Source: Halorarius litoreus
GTDB taxonomy: Archaea; Halobacteriota; Halobacteria; Halobacteriales; Haloarculaceae
NCBI RefSeq assembly: GCF_024362405.1
Contig: NZ_CP101454.1
Location: forward strand, 558,001 to 622,000
DNA: 64,000 bases
Reading direction: 5' to 3'
A program made the position numbers and the translations under genes. The notes under the pieces were generated by a model. The model saw only the letters and a list, made by a program, of their open reading frames with translations, was not told the DNA's origin and searched no databases. Positions 51,234 to 59,992 of this stretch are shown here, one piece after another (position 1 is the stretch's first letter; each line of letters starts with the position of its first letter).

Positions 51234-52495
51234 TCGTCCGGTGGTGGCTGTGAACCTGCATAAACCCCCTGCTTGGCACCCGTTCGACGGTCGACCCGAA
51301 ATAGGTTGTTCCCCAATACGGAACAGAGTTCGGCCGAGATTCGGCTACGTCGGACGTTGTCGTAGGTCATGTCGGTCGGTAGAGGGAGAGAGCGGACAAA
51401 ACCCCTCTAAACAACCGAGAGAACCGTCAATTCAGCTCGATGGAGGAGATGTAGGAGGGCGGAAAACCGACCCATCGACCGACTTCCGATGGCGCGCTAC
51501 TCCGAGACTGCGATGGAGATTCGGAATGCATTACAATTCTAGTTCTGTAATGGTAGTGGCGGTCGAGACTAGTCCGTAAGACGGAACCATTTCTTGTGAA
51601 GGACTCTCATGCGGACTGGTGGCGGGCTGGAACACGACGGCGTCCAGCAAGGCTCCGGGACTTCCCCGTGAATCAGTCGCCCTTGCCTTTGCTGTATCGT
51701 GGTGAATCCGGTATCATCGGACGCCTCGCCGTCCACGTAGCGTTTGTCAGCGCCGATTATATCGGCGACATTCGGTGGTAGTCCGCGTATCTCGCCCGAA
51801 TGCGTCGAGGACTCGGGCCAGAACTCGTTGGAGAGTAGCTGTTCGAGCGGCAAGCAAGTGGAGTGCAATCACCGATCTCGTTGGGTCTCAACAGTGGACC
51901 CACTGCTAATCTGAAAAACGAACGCACCTGAACTGTCTCCCCTGTATCGAATACGACGGATCAAGCTGTCACTTGGAACGGCGTATGCCATGTTCCGTCG
52001 CACCAGACATAGAGACACAGTTGTTCCGCAATGAGAAACAAATAAACGAAGCACACGTTTATCATCGTTGCTTGGATTTCCGGCGAGCAGACCGAGACGC
52101 TGCGGTAGCTGTTCGGTACAGAGCGGGCCGAACATCACCGTTCGTTCAATGTATTCCATGCTACGGATTCGACGGTAGATGCCATACAGACGTGAATTAC
52201 CGGCAATCTCTGAGATTGCTGCCGCCAAAAACTGCGCAATGTTCTACCGCATTTCGACACTGGCTTCGCCTGAAGCGGCCATCGACGTGGAGCAAACCAC
52301 CCGAAGCTGGTCACTCCTCTAACCACCATGAATGTTCGTTGGGCACCGGATTCCGTATTACGGATTGTAAATTATTGTTGGAAACCCCAGCGTGAGTCAC
52401 CGAACGGTGTGTGCCGAGCGGCGGTGCTGGGCAGTAAGTATGGCTGAAGTGCGGTCCGTGGTAACGGCGGAGAATCTTCGAGAATCGTGTGTGGG
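51234..52495. other. 1262-bp gene-free stretch, possibly decayed
   Basis: Lower GC than its flanks. It includes the hydratase promoter, a 22-bp palindrome (51530-51551), and broken frames on both strands. On the minus strand around 52170-52240, AISEIAGNSRLYGIYRRIRS resembles a stretch of the FCD domain of GntR regulators but is preceded by a stop and soon leaves frame. No inverted-repeat ends of an insertion sequence were seen. Confidence 0.5.
51530..51551. promoter_or_regulatory. 22-bp operator-like palindrome, copy 2
   Basis: ATTACA (51530-51535), ten bases, TGTAAT (51546-51551). Same outer arms and same total length as 29775-29796; seven-base comparison is ATTACAA versus ATTACAG on the left and CTGTAAT identical on the right. 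About 300 nt upstream of the second enoyl-CoA hydratase start. Confidence 0.5.
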
Positions 52496-53713
52496 TCAGA
52501 TGATGTCTGTCTCGTGGAAGCGCGCGATGGTCTCGTCGTCGAACCCGAACTCCGACAGGATCTCGTCGGTGTGCTCCCCGAGAAGCGGCGGGTGGCGGTC
52601 GATTCCCGTCGGCGTGTCGCGGAGGTTCATTGGGCTTCCGGGCATCTCGACCGCGTCGGCGGTCGGGTGGGGAACCGACTGGCGCATTCCACGGGCCTGG
52701 ACCTGGGGGTGGGCGAACACCTCGGCCATGTCGTTGACCTTGCTGGCCGGAACGCCGTGGTCATCGAGGATTTCTTTCGCCTCTGCGGTCGCGTACCCCT
52801 CGAATTCAGCTTCGAGGATCGCATCTAGTTCCTCGCGGTTGGTCACGCGTTTGTCGTTGGTCTCGAATCTGGGGTCGTCTATCAGGTCCTCTCGACCGAT
52901 GGCCCGGCAGAAGCGCGGCCAGAGGTTCGGCGACGGGACGGCGACGACGATGTAGCCGTCCGTCGTCGGGAAGGCCTGGTAGGGGGCGATGGTCGGGTGT
53001 TTGCTCCCCATCCGGCCCGGGGGTTCGCCTCGGGCGAAGTAGTACGAGGCCATGTAGGTCTGCCAGGCGACCATCGCCTCGAACAGGGCAACGTCGATGT
53101 ACTGGCCGCCGGCGTCCTGAAACTCGCGGTGGAACAGCGCCGCGAGGATCGACTGCGCGGCGTACATCCCCGCCCCGATGTCGGCGATAGCCACGCCGAC
53201 TCTGACGGGCGGACTGTCCTCCTCGCCCGTGATACTCATCATCCCGCCCTCGGCCTGCATGATGAGGTCGTAGGCCGGCCGGTCCTTGTGTGGGCCGTCC
53301 TGGCCGTACCCCGAGATGGAGCAGTAAACCAGGTCCGGGTTCGCCGCCGAGAGCGTATCGTAGTCCAGGCCCCAATCAGCCATCTTCCCGACCCGGAAGT
53401 TCTCGACGAGCACATCGGCGTCGCTCGCCAGTTTCCGGAAGACATCGCGGCCGTCGTCGCTCGCGAGGTTGAGCGTCAGTGAGCGTTTGTTCCGATTGGT
53501 GCTGACGTAGTAGGCCGATTCGCCGGAGTCTCCGTACTCGGGCGGACTCCAACCACGGGTCTGATCGCCGCCGTCGGGCCGTTCGATTTTGATGACGTCG
53601 GCCCCGAGGTCGCCGAGTTGCATCGTACAGAACGGCCCCGAGAGAACCCGCGAAGCGTCGAGGACAGTCACGCCGTCCAGCGGTCCGTCGATCGTGGAGT
53701 TGTGAGAAGACAT
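52496..53713 (-). CDS. CaiB/BaiF class III CoA-transferase (second)
   Basis: 405 residues. RVLSGPFCTMQLGDLGADVIK, NRNKRSLTLNLAS, LVENFRVGKM and PAYDLIMQAEGGMMSITG with the catalytic Asp. It starts 6 bp downstream of the glutaryl-CoA-dehydrogenase-like gene, so they form an operon. In animals and bacteria, a class III CoA-transferase activates glutarate for glutaryl-CoA dehydrogenase; a parallel role here is reasonable but not proven. Confidence 0.93.
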   Translation of the reverse strand: MSSHNSTIDGPLDGVTVLDASRVLSGPFCTMQLGDLGADVIKIERPDGGDQTRGWSPPEYGDSGESAYYVSTNRNKRSLTLNLASDDGRDVFRKLASDADVLVENFRVGKMADWGLDYDTLSAANPDLVYCSISGYGQDGPHKDRPAYDLIMQAEGGMMSITGEEDSPPVRVGVAIADIGAGMYAAQSILAALFHREFQDAGGQYIDVALFEAMVAWQTYMASYYFARGEPPGRMGSKHPTIAPYQAFPTTDGYIVVAVPSPNLWPRFCRAIGREDLIDDPRFETNDKRVTNREELDAILEAEFEGYATAEAKEILDDHGVPASKVNDMAEVFAHPQVQARGMRQSVPHPTADAVEMPGSPMNLRDTPTGIDRHPPLLGEHTDEILSEFGFDDETIARFHETDII

Positions 53714-53719
53714 GACAGT

Positions 53720-54883
53720 TCACTCGTAGGCGGCGAAGCCGGTGAGGTCCTCGCCGAGGATGAGGGTGTGGATGTCGTGGGTCCCCTCGTACGTGTAGAC
53801 CGTTTCGAGGTTGGCCATGTGGCGCATCGGCGAGTAGTCCGCGGTGATGCCGTTGCCGCCCAGCATCTCCCGGGCGATGCGGGACTGGTCGCGGGCCATC
53901 CGGACGTTGTTTCGCTTAGCCATCGAGACGTGCTGGGGCCGCATGTCACCCCGCTCTTTCAACGCTGCCAGACGGTGTGCCAGCAGCTGGGCGAGCGTGA
54001 TCTGCGTGGCCATCTCGGCCAGTTTGCGCTGCTGGAGTTGGAAGCGGCCGATGGGGCCGCCGAACTGGTCACGGTCCTTGGCGTATTGGCAGGCCGTCTC
54101 GAAGCAGTCACGCGCCGCGCCGATAGCCCCCCACGCGATGCCGTACCTGGCCTGGGTCAGACAGCTAAGCGGGCCCTTCATACCCGTGACGCCGGGCAGG
54201 ACGTTCTCCTCGGGAACGTAGACGTCACTGAGTGCAATCTCGCCGGTGATGGACGCCCGCAGCGAGAGCTTCTCGTCGATCTTGTTCGTCGAGACGCCGT
54301 CGCGATCGGTCTCGACGAGGAAGCCACGCACTGGCGTCTCGGGGTCGCTCCGGTCCCGCGCCCAGACGATCGCCACGTCCGAAATCGGCGAGTTCGTGAT
54401 CCACGTCTTCGACCCGTTGAGGACGTAGCCCCCGTCAGCCGCCTCTGCATACGTCTCCATCGCCGTCGGGTTCGAGCCGTGCTCAGGTTCCGTCAGGCCG
54501 AAGCAGCCCACGGCCTCACCGCTGCCCAGTTTCGGCAGCCACTCCGATTTCTGCGCGTCGCTGCCGAACGCGTGGATCGGATACATCACCAGCGCCCCCT
54601 GGACCGACGCCATCGAGCGGAGGCCCGAGTCACAGGCCTCCAGTTCCTGCATGAGCAGGCCGTAGGCGGTCTCCGAGACGTTCGGGGATCCGTACCCCTC
54701 CAGGTTCGGGGCGTAGAACCCCATCTCGCCCATCTCCGGGATGAGGTCCATGGGGAACGTGCCCTCGATCCAGTGCTCCCCGATGTCCGGTCTGACCTCG
54801 GACTCGACGAAGTCGCGTGCGGATTCCTGAATCATCCGCTCCTCTTCCGTGAGGTCGGCCTCCAGGTTGACGTAGTCTAACAT
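53720..54883 (-). CDS. Glutaryl-CoA dehydrogenase-like acyl-CoA dehydrogenase
   Basis: 387 residues. The C-terminal MLGGNGITADYSPMRH and VYTYEGTHDIHTLILGEDLTG are those of glutaryl-CoA dehydrogenases, with catalytic Glu366 in YEGTHDIH. Also CFGLTEPEHGSNPTAMET and YVLNGSKTWITNSPISD. Length matches the mature human and bacterial enzymes. Expected reaction: oxidation plus decarboxylation of glutaryl-CoA to crotonyl-CoA, which an adjacent hydratase could take on. ATG at 54883 has a TATA-like GGTTAATC about 28 nt upstream. Confidence 0.9.
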   Translation of the reverse strand: MLDYVNLEADLTEEERMIQESARDFVESEVRPDIGEHWIEGTFPMDLIPEMGEMGFYAPNLEGYGSPNVSETAYGLLMQELEACDSGLRSMASVQGALVMYPIHAFGSDAQKSEWLPKLGSGEAVGCFGLTEPEHGSNPTAMETYAEAADGGYVLNGSKTWITNSPISDVAIVWARDRSDPETPVRGFLVETDRDGVSTNKIDEKLSLRASITGEIALSDVYVPEENVLPGVTGMKGPLSCLTQARYGIAWGAIGAARDCFETACQYAKDRDQFGGPIGRFQLQQRKLAEMATQITLAQLLAHRLAALKERGDMRPQHVSMAKRNNVRMARDQSRIAREMLGGNGITADYSPMRHMANLETVYTYEGTHDIHTLILGEDLTGFAAYE

Positions 54884-54907
54884 CGTCCGTACCGTCAGGA
54901 GCGAAGT

Positions 54908-54915
54908 GATTAACC
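54908..54915 (-). promoter_or_regulatory. TATA-like box of the glutaryl-CoA dehydrogenase/CoA-transferase operon
   Basis: GGTTAATC on the minus strand, about 28 nt before the ATG at 54883. Confidence 0.55.
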
Positions 54916-54961
54916 TTTCCGATGGTCGGTGTGTCGTCCCACCGTCGCCCGGACAGGTAGG

Positions 54962-54969
54962 ACTAAGTA
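54962..54969 (+). promoter_or_regulatory. TATA-like box of the ThDP enzyme gene
   Basis: ACTAAGTA centred about 27 nt before the ATG at 54992; excludes an upstream in-frame start. Confidence 0.45.
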
Positions 54970-54991
54970 CGGTCCTCAAGTATCCCAGTCC

Positions 54992-56626
54992 ATGCAAATT
55001 AACGAGGCAGTCATCGACCGGCTGGTAGCCAACGGCATCGACACGGTGTTCGGGATTCCCGGGAAGCAGACGCTCCCGCTGAACCAGGCCATCGGCGAGA
55101 GCGACGAGATAGAGTTCGTCGTCGCCAGGCACGAGACGGCGGTCACCCACCAGGCGTGGGGCTACGCCGAGACCAGCGGGAAGATAGCCGCGACGTTCGT
55201 CGTGCCCGGGCCGGGAGACATGAACGCGATGAACGGCCTCAAGAACGCACTCAACGACTGTACTCCGCTGATCCACTTCGCCGTCGAGACCGAGCCCGAG
55301 ATCCGGGGCGGCGACGGGATCCACGAGACGCCCCCGGACACCTACGACAACGTCGTCAAGGAGAACATCCTGGTCGAACGTCCCGCCGCCACCGCCGCGG
55401 AGGTGGACCGTGCGGTCGCCATCGCACAGACCCCGCCGAAGGGCCCGGTCCGAATCGGCATCCCGAAGAACTTCCTGAAGATGGACGTGCCGCTGACGCA
55501 GGCCAGAGAGTTCGAATCGGCGTTTCTGGAGTCGGTGGCCGACGAGGACATCGCTGCCGCTACGGACCTGTTGGCCGACGCCGAATCCCCGCTGATTCTC
55601 GCTGGCGGTGGCGTCAGGGCCTCCGGGGCGACCGACGAATTGGTGTCGCTGGCCGAGGCGCTCGGCGCACCGGTCGTCACGACGTACAAGGGCAAGGGCG
55701 TCATCCCGGAGACGCACCCGCTGGCGGCGGGCGTCCTCTCCGGGAGCGCGACCCAGGAACTGCTCGACACCCTCGGCGAGGCGGACGCGGCGCTCGGCGT
55801 CGGGACAGATTTCGATGCCGTCGCCACCCGCTCGTGGACTGTCGATGTCCCGGACCGACTCGTCCACGTGACGCTGCATTCCGAGGACCTGGGGACGGGG
55901 TACGACCCGACTGTGGCTGTCATCGGCGATGCCGCCGAGGCGATGCGAAAGATCGAATCGCGGCTGGGGGACCACGACCCGGCCAGCGGCGAAGAGACAG
56001 CCCAACGCCTCCGAGCCGCCCGCGACGAGCGGATCGAGTCGCTACTGGGCGAGGAGACGCCGCTGACCTCGGTTCAGGTCCTTCGGACTGCCCGAGAGAC
56101 GATTCCGCAGGAGGCGACCGTGGCGGTCGACGCCGGCGGCTTCCGCGTCTGGGCGCTGAACACGTTCGAAGCCGCCGGCCCCCGCAAGTACGTCAACCCC
56201 GGGTCGTGGGCGACCATGGGGACGGGCCTCCCGTCGGGTATCGGCGCGCAACTGGCCAACCCCGAGGAGGACGTCGTCGTCCTGACCGGCGACGGTGGGC
56301 TGATGATGTGCGTTCACGAACTGCACACCGCCGTCACGGCAGATCTGCCCATCACCGTCCTCGTCCTCAACAACAACGACTACGCCATCATCACGGAGGA
56401 AGCCGAGCGGACGTACGACCTCGACGCGGGCGTCTACGGCTGGGAGTCCTCGCCCATCAGCTTCACCGCGTTGGCCGAGAGCATGGGCATGACGACCCGG
56501 CGCGCGGAGACGAACGCGGACCTGGCCGACGAACTGTCGGCGGCGATTGCCGCGGACGAACCCGTCCTGGTCGAGGTCCCGACGAATCCCCAAGAACCGC
56601 AGGCAAGCGAGTGGATGTCGGAGTAG
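54992..56626 (+). CDS. Thiamine-diphosphate enzyme, acetolactate synthase-like
   Basis: 544 residues, three domains of the pyruvate-decarboxylase/acetolactate-synthase family. Pyr domain with the ThDP-activating Glu48 (VARHETAVTHQAWGYA), central domain with LILAGGGVRASG, and PP domain with GDGGLMMCVHELHTAV and, about 26 residues after GDG, NNNDYAII for Mg/ThDP. Real acetolactate synthases need a FAD site and regulatory subunit; none is adjacent, so a decarboxylase or carboligase on another 2-oxo acid is more likely. Confidence 0.92.
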   Translation: MQINEAVIDRLVANGIDTVFGIPGKQTLPLNQAIGESDEIEFVVARHETAVTHQAWGYAETSGKIAATFVVPGPGDMNAMNGLKNALNDCTPLIHFAVETEPEIRGGDGIHETPPDTYDNVVKENILVERPAATAAEVDRAVAIAQTPPKGPVRIGIPKNFLKMDVPLTQAREFESAFLESVADEDIAAATDLLADAESPLILAGGGVRASGATDELVSLAEALGAPVVTTYKGKGVIPETHPLAAGVLSGSATQELLDTLGEADAALGVGTDFDAVATRSWTVDVPDRLVHVTLHSEDLGTGYDPTVAVIGDAAEAMRKIESRLGDHDPASGEETAQRLRAARDERIESLLGEETPLTSVQVLRTARETIPQEATVAVDAGGFRVWALNTFEAAGPRKYVNPGSWATMGTGLPSGIGAQLANPEEDVVVLTGDGGLMMCVHELHTAVTADLPITVLVLNNNDYAIITEEAERTYDLDAGVYGWESSPISFTALAESMGMTTRRAETNADLADELSAAIAADEPVLVEVPTNPQEPQASEWMSE

Positions 56627-56670
56627 CGAGTCACGCCGGTCGCACTTCTGTCTGATTTGAAACCAAACGC

Positions 56671-56677
56671 TTAATAA
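56671..56677 (+). promoter_or_regulatory. TATA box of the 76-residue gene
   Basis: TTAATAA centred 29 nt before the ATG at 56703. Confidence 0.6.
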
Positions 56678-56684
56678 TGGGCGA

Positions 56685-56700
56685 TACTCGTAAACGAGTA
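56685..56700 (+). promoter_or_regulatory. TrmB-type operator candidate
   Basis: TACT, seven bases, GAGTA (56685-56700), which equals the TACT-N7/8-GAGTA motif described for the sugar-sensing regulator TrmB of Halobacterium. It is also a hairpin-like inverted repeat (TACTCG-TAAA-CGAGTA). It lies between the TATA box and the ATG, overlapping the expected transcription start, where binding would repress. Confidence 0.5.
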
Positions 56701-56702
56701 CC

Positions 56703-56933
56703 ATGTCTGTTAGTAACAAGGATTCGAGAGTTCGAATCCACCGGCCAGAGACGGTGCCGGAGGACGCCCGCGTCGCTCACTTCGACGAACTCTCCGACCC
56801 CGCCATGGAGGGGCTCTTCGCGCTCGTCTCGGCCACGACCGACGAGGGGCGAGTTGACGTGCTGACGGCGACGGAACTCGTCCAGTACGACCTCGTGAAG
56901 TTCACCGACTACTACCGCGTCGACTTCGTTTGA
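56703..56933 (+). CDS. Small acidic hypothetical protein
   Basis: 76 residues, not recognised. The composition is haloarchaeal (many Asp/Glu), and the C-terminal half TDEGRVDVLTATELVQYDLVKFTDYYRVDF could form a small helix-strand unit. A well-placed TATA box and ATG support it as real. It stands alone between the ThDP enzyme and an FAD oxidase on the opposite strand, and carries a TrmB-like site in its promoter. Confidence 0.7.
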   Translation: MSVSNKDSRVRIHRPETVPEDARVAHFDELSDPAMEGLFALVSATTDEGRVDVLTATELVQYDLVKFTDYYRVDFV

Positions 56934-56956
56934 GACAGCCGGAGCACGAGCCGCGA

Positions 56957-58102
56957 CTACGCGACGTTGTGTTCGACGATGCTGTTCCCTTCCTCGAACC
57001 GAGTACTGGATAGCGACGACACGTCCACCAGCGACGGCTCCCCGTCGTGGACGAGTTCGGAGACGATCTGGCCGGTCGCCGGAGCGTGCTGGAAGCCGTG
57101 GCCGGAGAACCCGGCGGCGGTGATGAACCCGCTCGTCGTCTCCTCGATGATGGGGTGGTGGTCGGGTGTAACGGCGTAGAGGCCCGCCCAGCCCCGGCGG
57201 ATCCGCGAATCGCCGCCGAAGTACGCAGTGTACTCCGCGGCACGTTCTACGGCCGTCGCGGCCCACTCGATGTCCAAGGAATCGGAGTAGTAGTCGGCGT
57301 CGACGTCGGGGTCGTCGCCGAAGTGACCGCCGACGAGCGCTGCACCGTCACGCTCGGGTCGGAAGTACGACCCCGAGTCGAGGTTGATGGTCAGGGGGAC
57401 ATCCTCCGAGAGGGTGCGCTGGGGGTCCACGACGGCTAGCTGGCGGCGCCGCGGATGGATCGGCAGGTCGACATCGGCCATCTCGGCGATGGTCCTCGAC
57501 CACGCGCCCGCGGCGTTGACGACGAAATCCGCGTCGATGGTCTCGTCGGCGGTCTCGACGCCGGTCACCGCGTTGCCGTCCGTTCGTACGTCGGTGACGG
57601 GGGTCTTGGGCCGGATGTCGACGCCCTCCTCACGGGCCTGTTGCGCGTAGCCCTGTACGGCGAGGTTGGGGTCGGCGAACCCGTCCTGTCCGTTGTACGT
57701 CGCGTTGACCAGGTCGTCGGTTTCGAGTCCAGGACACAACTCTCTGGCTTCCGCTGGTGTGATGAACTCGCTCTCCGCGCCGAGGTCGTTTTGCATCGTT
57801 ACGTCCTCGCGGAACCGCTCGGCAGTCTCCTCCTCGGCGGTGACGAAGAGATAGCCGTTCCGGTTGTGCGCGATGTCGACGCCGAACTCCTCGCGGAAGG
57901 TGTCCCAGACGTCGAGCGAGCGGAGCGACAGTTCCACGTTGACGGGGGTAGAGAACTGCGTCCGGATGCCACCGGCCGAGCGGGCGGTGCTGCCCATCCC
58001 GAGCGAATGTTTCTCCAGGAGGGTCACGTCGGCACCGTCGCGAGCGAGATAATACGCGGACGAGAGACCGACGATGCCGCCACCGACTACCGTTACCTGC
58101 AT
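56957..58102 (-). CDS. FAD-dependent amine oxidase (DAO/sarcosine-oxidase type)
   Basis: 381 residues. The N-terminal dinucleotide fold VVGGGIVGLSSAYYLARDGADVTLLEK, then STARSAGGIRTQF, the flavin-tail segment VVNAAGAWSRTIAE and C-terminal YAVTPDHHPIIEE with GFSGHGFQHAPATGQ. All fit the D-amino-acid/sarcosine oxidase family, which oxidises amines or imino acids. TATA-like CTTATTTTC at 58126-58134 is 28 nt before the ATG. Divergent from an ornithine-cyclodeaminase-like gene, suggesting a shared amino-acid route. Confidence 0.92.
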   Translation of the reverse strand: MQVTVVGGGIVGLSSAYYLARDGADVTLLEKHSLGMGSTARSAGGIRTQFSTPVNVELSLRSLDVWDTFREEFGVDIAHNRNGYLFVTAEEETAERFREDVTMQNDLGAESEFITPAEARELCPGLETDDLVNATYNGQDGFADPNLAVQGYAQQAREEGVDIRPKTPVTDVRTDGNAVTGVETADETIDADFVVNAAGAWSRTIAEMADVDLPIHPRRRQLAVVDPQRTLSEDVPLTINLDSGSYFRPERDGAALVGGHFGDDPDVDADYYSDSLDIEWAATAVERAAEYTAYFGGDSRIRRGWAGLYAVTPDHHPIIEETTSGFITAAGFSGHGFQHAPATGQIVSELVHDGEPSLVDVSSLSSTRFEEGNSIVEHNVA

Positions 58103-58125
58103 GACGTCAGTTGTTTCCAGGGAAC

Positions 58126-58134
58126 GAAAATAAG
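58126..58134 (-). promoter_or_regulatory. TATA-like box of the FAD oxidase gene
   Basis: CTTATTTTC on the minus strand, 28 nt before the ATG at 58102. Confidence 0.6.
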
Positions 58135-58201
58135 TGTATCGCCACTCCCCGCCTGCCCCACGAGAGCAACACCTATCTGACCGGGTAGCAAACTCGGGTG
58201 C

Positions 58202-59176
58202 ATGGTACTGCTCCTGTCCGATTCCGACGTCGAGCGGGTTGTCGACCTCGAGACCCTCGCTCCCGTTGTCGAAGACGCGTTGATCAAGCAAGCCGCGGGT
58301 GCGGTCGAGCGCCCGGACCGACCACACTATCCGATCGGTCGCGGTCTGGGGTCGTCGGACCCGCTCGGGACGGCCGTGGTCATGCCGGCCTACGTCCACG
58401 GCGATGAGTACTTCGCGACGAAACTCGTCAGCCTCCACGAGGACAACGAGGATCGTGGGCTGCCAACGCTCCATGCCCAGATCGTGCTCTCGAACGCCCG
58501 CACCGGTCTCCCGATGTCGTTCATGGACGGGACGCGCATCACCAACGCGCGAACCGGATGTCTCGGCCTGCTCGCGGCGCGTGAGCTCGCGAGCGACCCC
58601 GTGACGCTGGCGGTCATCGGGGCCGGCGCCCAGGCACGTTGGCAGACCCGGGGCATCGCTGCCGTCCGGGACATCGACGAGGTTCGCGTCTTCTCGCCGA
58701 GCGACTCCCGGTACGCGTGCGCCGACGACCTCGCCGCGGCGGGAATTCCAGCGTCGGCCGTCGACTCCGCCGCCGAAGCGGTCGAGGGTGCGAACGTCGT
58801 CGTGACGGCGACCACTTCGACCGAGCCGGTGTTCCCGGCCGACGCGCTTGCGCCGGGGGCTCTCGTTGTCGCAGTCGGTGCGTTCAACGCCGAGATGCAG
58901 GAACTGGAGGCCGGCGTCTTCGAGAAGGCCGCACGGGTGTTCGCGGACGTACCCGACGAGGTAGCGACGATCGGCGACCTCACGGCGACCGAACTGACGG
59001 CGGCCGACCTGCTCCCGATGGCGGCGTTCCTCGACGGATCGGCCGGTCGAGAGTCGGACGACGAGATACTCGTGGTCGAGAGTGTCGGGTCCGCAGTGTT
59101 CGATGCCGCTGCGAGCAGTCACGTGTACGGAGCGGCGCGCGAGGAAGAAGAAGTCGGGACGGAACTGTCGCTGTAG
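58202..59176 (+). CDS. Ornithine cyclodeaminase/mu-crystallin family protein
   Basis: 324 residues. ATKLVSLHEDNEDRGLPTLHAQIVLSNARTG and MDGTRITNARTGCLGLLAARELA are family segments, and VIGAGAQARWQTRGIAAVRDIDEVRVFS is the NAD-binding fold. Relatives are alanine dehydrogenase, ornithine cyclodeaminase and ketimine reductase. The reaction cannot be chosen from sequence alone; a cyclic imine reductase would fit beside an FAD amine oxidase. Confidence 0.92.
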   Translation: MVLLLSDSDVERVVDLETLAPVVEDALIKQAAGAVERPDRPHYPIGRGLGSSDPLGTAVVMPAYVHGDEYFATKLVSLHEDNEDRGLPTLHAQIVLSNARTGLPMSFMDGTRITNARTGCLGLLAARELASDPVTLAVIGAGAQARWQTRGIAAVRDIDEVRVFSPSDSRYACADDLAAAGIPASAVDSAAEAVEGANVVVTATTSTEPVFPADALAPGALVVAVGAFNAEMQELEAGVFEKAARVFADVPDEVATIGDLTATELTAADLLPMAAFLDGSAGRESDDEILVVESVGSAVFDAAASSHVYGAAREEEEVGTELSL

Positions 59177-59182
59177 GGCGAG

Positions 59183-59992
59183 TCAGGCTTCGCTCTCGGC
59201 GCTCTCGGCGCCCTCGTCGCCCTCGTCAAGGTCCATGGCGTTACCCATGTAGACGTTGATGACCTCTTCGTCGCTGACGACGTCGCGGGGGTCACCGTCT
59301 GCTAGGACCGCGCCCTCGTGGAGCACGATGAGCCGGTCGACGAGCTGGACCAGTTCGCGCAGGCCGTGTTCGATGATGACGAACGTCATTCCCTCGTCGT
59401 TGAGGTCCTTGATGTACTTCGAGATCTCCTCGACGGTCGCCTCGTTGACGCCGGCGAACGGCTCGTCGAGCAGGAACAGCTTGGGGTCGAGCATCAGGCC
59501 CCGACAGATCTCGAGGATCCTCCGGTCACCGCCGGAGATTGTGCCTGCAGTGGTGTCTTTCAGGTGGCCGAGGCCGAAGCGGTCCAGCAGGTCCTCGGCT
59601 CGCTCCGTGATGCGCTCCTCGTTCTCGTACAGCGCGTCGGTCTGGCGGAACGCGTGTATCGCGCTCTCGCCGGGGTGGTCCATTGCTGCGATCTGTACGT
59701 TCTCGCGGACGGTCATCGACTTGAGCGTCCGCGACAGCTGGAACGTCCGGACCATGCCCGCGCGGGCTAGCTCGGCGGAGGGTTTGTCCGTCACGTCCTC
59801 GCCGTCGAACCTGATGGTCCCGCCGTCGGGTTCGAGCAGACCCGTCACGCAGTTGAAGTACGTGGTCTTGCCGGCCCCGTTCGGCCCGATGAGACCGACG
59901 AGTTCGCCTTCATCGATCGATACGTCGACGCCGTCGAGGGCCCGGAGGCCACCGAAGGACTTCTCCACGCCGCTGGTTTCGAACAAAGTCAT
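59183..59992 (-). CDS. livG: Branched-chain-type ABC transporter ATPase (LivG-like)
   Basis: 269 residues. Walker A GPNGAGKTT, signature IS-GGDRR in AGTISGGDRRILE, Walker B LFLLDEPFAGV, and H-loop VIIEHGL. The long middle insertion typical of LivG is present. The signature is ISGGDRRILEICR rather than the common LSYGQQRRLEIAR. Its C-terminus is acidic. Overlaps livM by four bases. The usual second ATPase (LivF) is not in this window. Confidence 0.93.
   Translation of the reverse strand: MTLFETSGVEKSFGGLRALDGVDVSIDEGELVGLIGPNGAGKTTYFNCVTGLLEPDGGTIRFDGEDVTDKPSAELARAGMVRTFQLSRTLKSMTVRENVQIAAMDHPGESAIHAFRQTDALYENEERITERAEDLLDRFGLGHLKDTTAGTISGGDRRILEICRGLMLDPKLFLLDEPFAGVNEATVEEISKYIKDLNDEGMTFVIIEHGLRELVQLVDRLIVLHEGAVLADGDPRDVVSDEEVINVYMGNAMDLDEGDEGAESAESEA

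Noticed and set aside
51869-52395. Insertion-sequence remnant
   Set aside because: No terminal inverted repeats, target duplication or transposase motif could be read; only an FCD-like fragment was noticed and that is weak.
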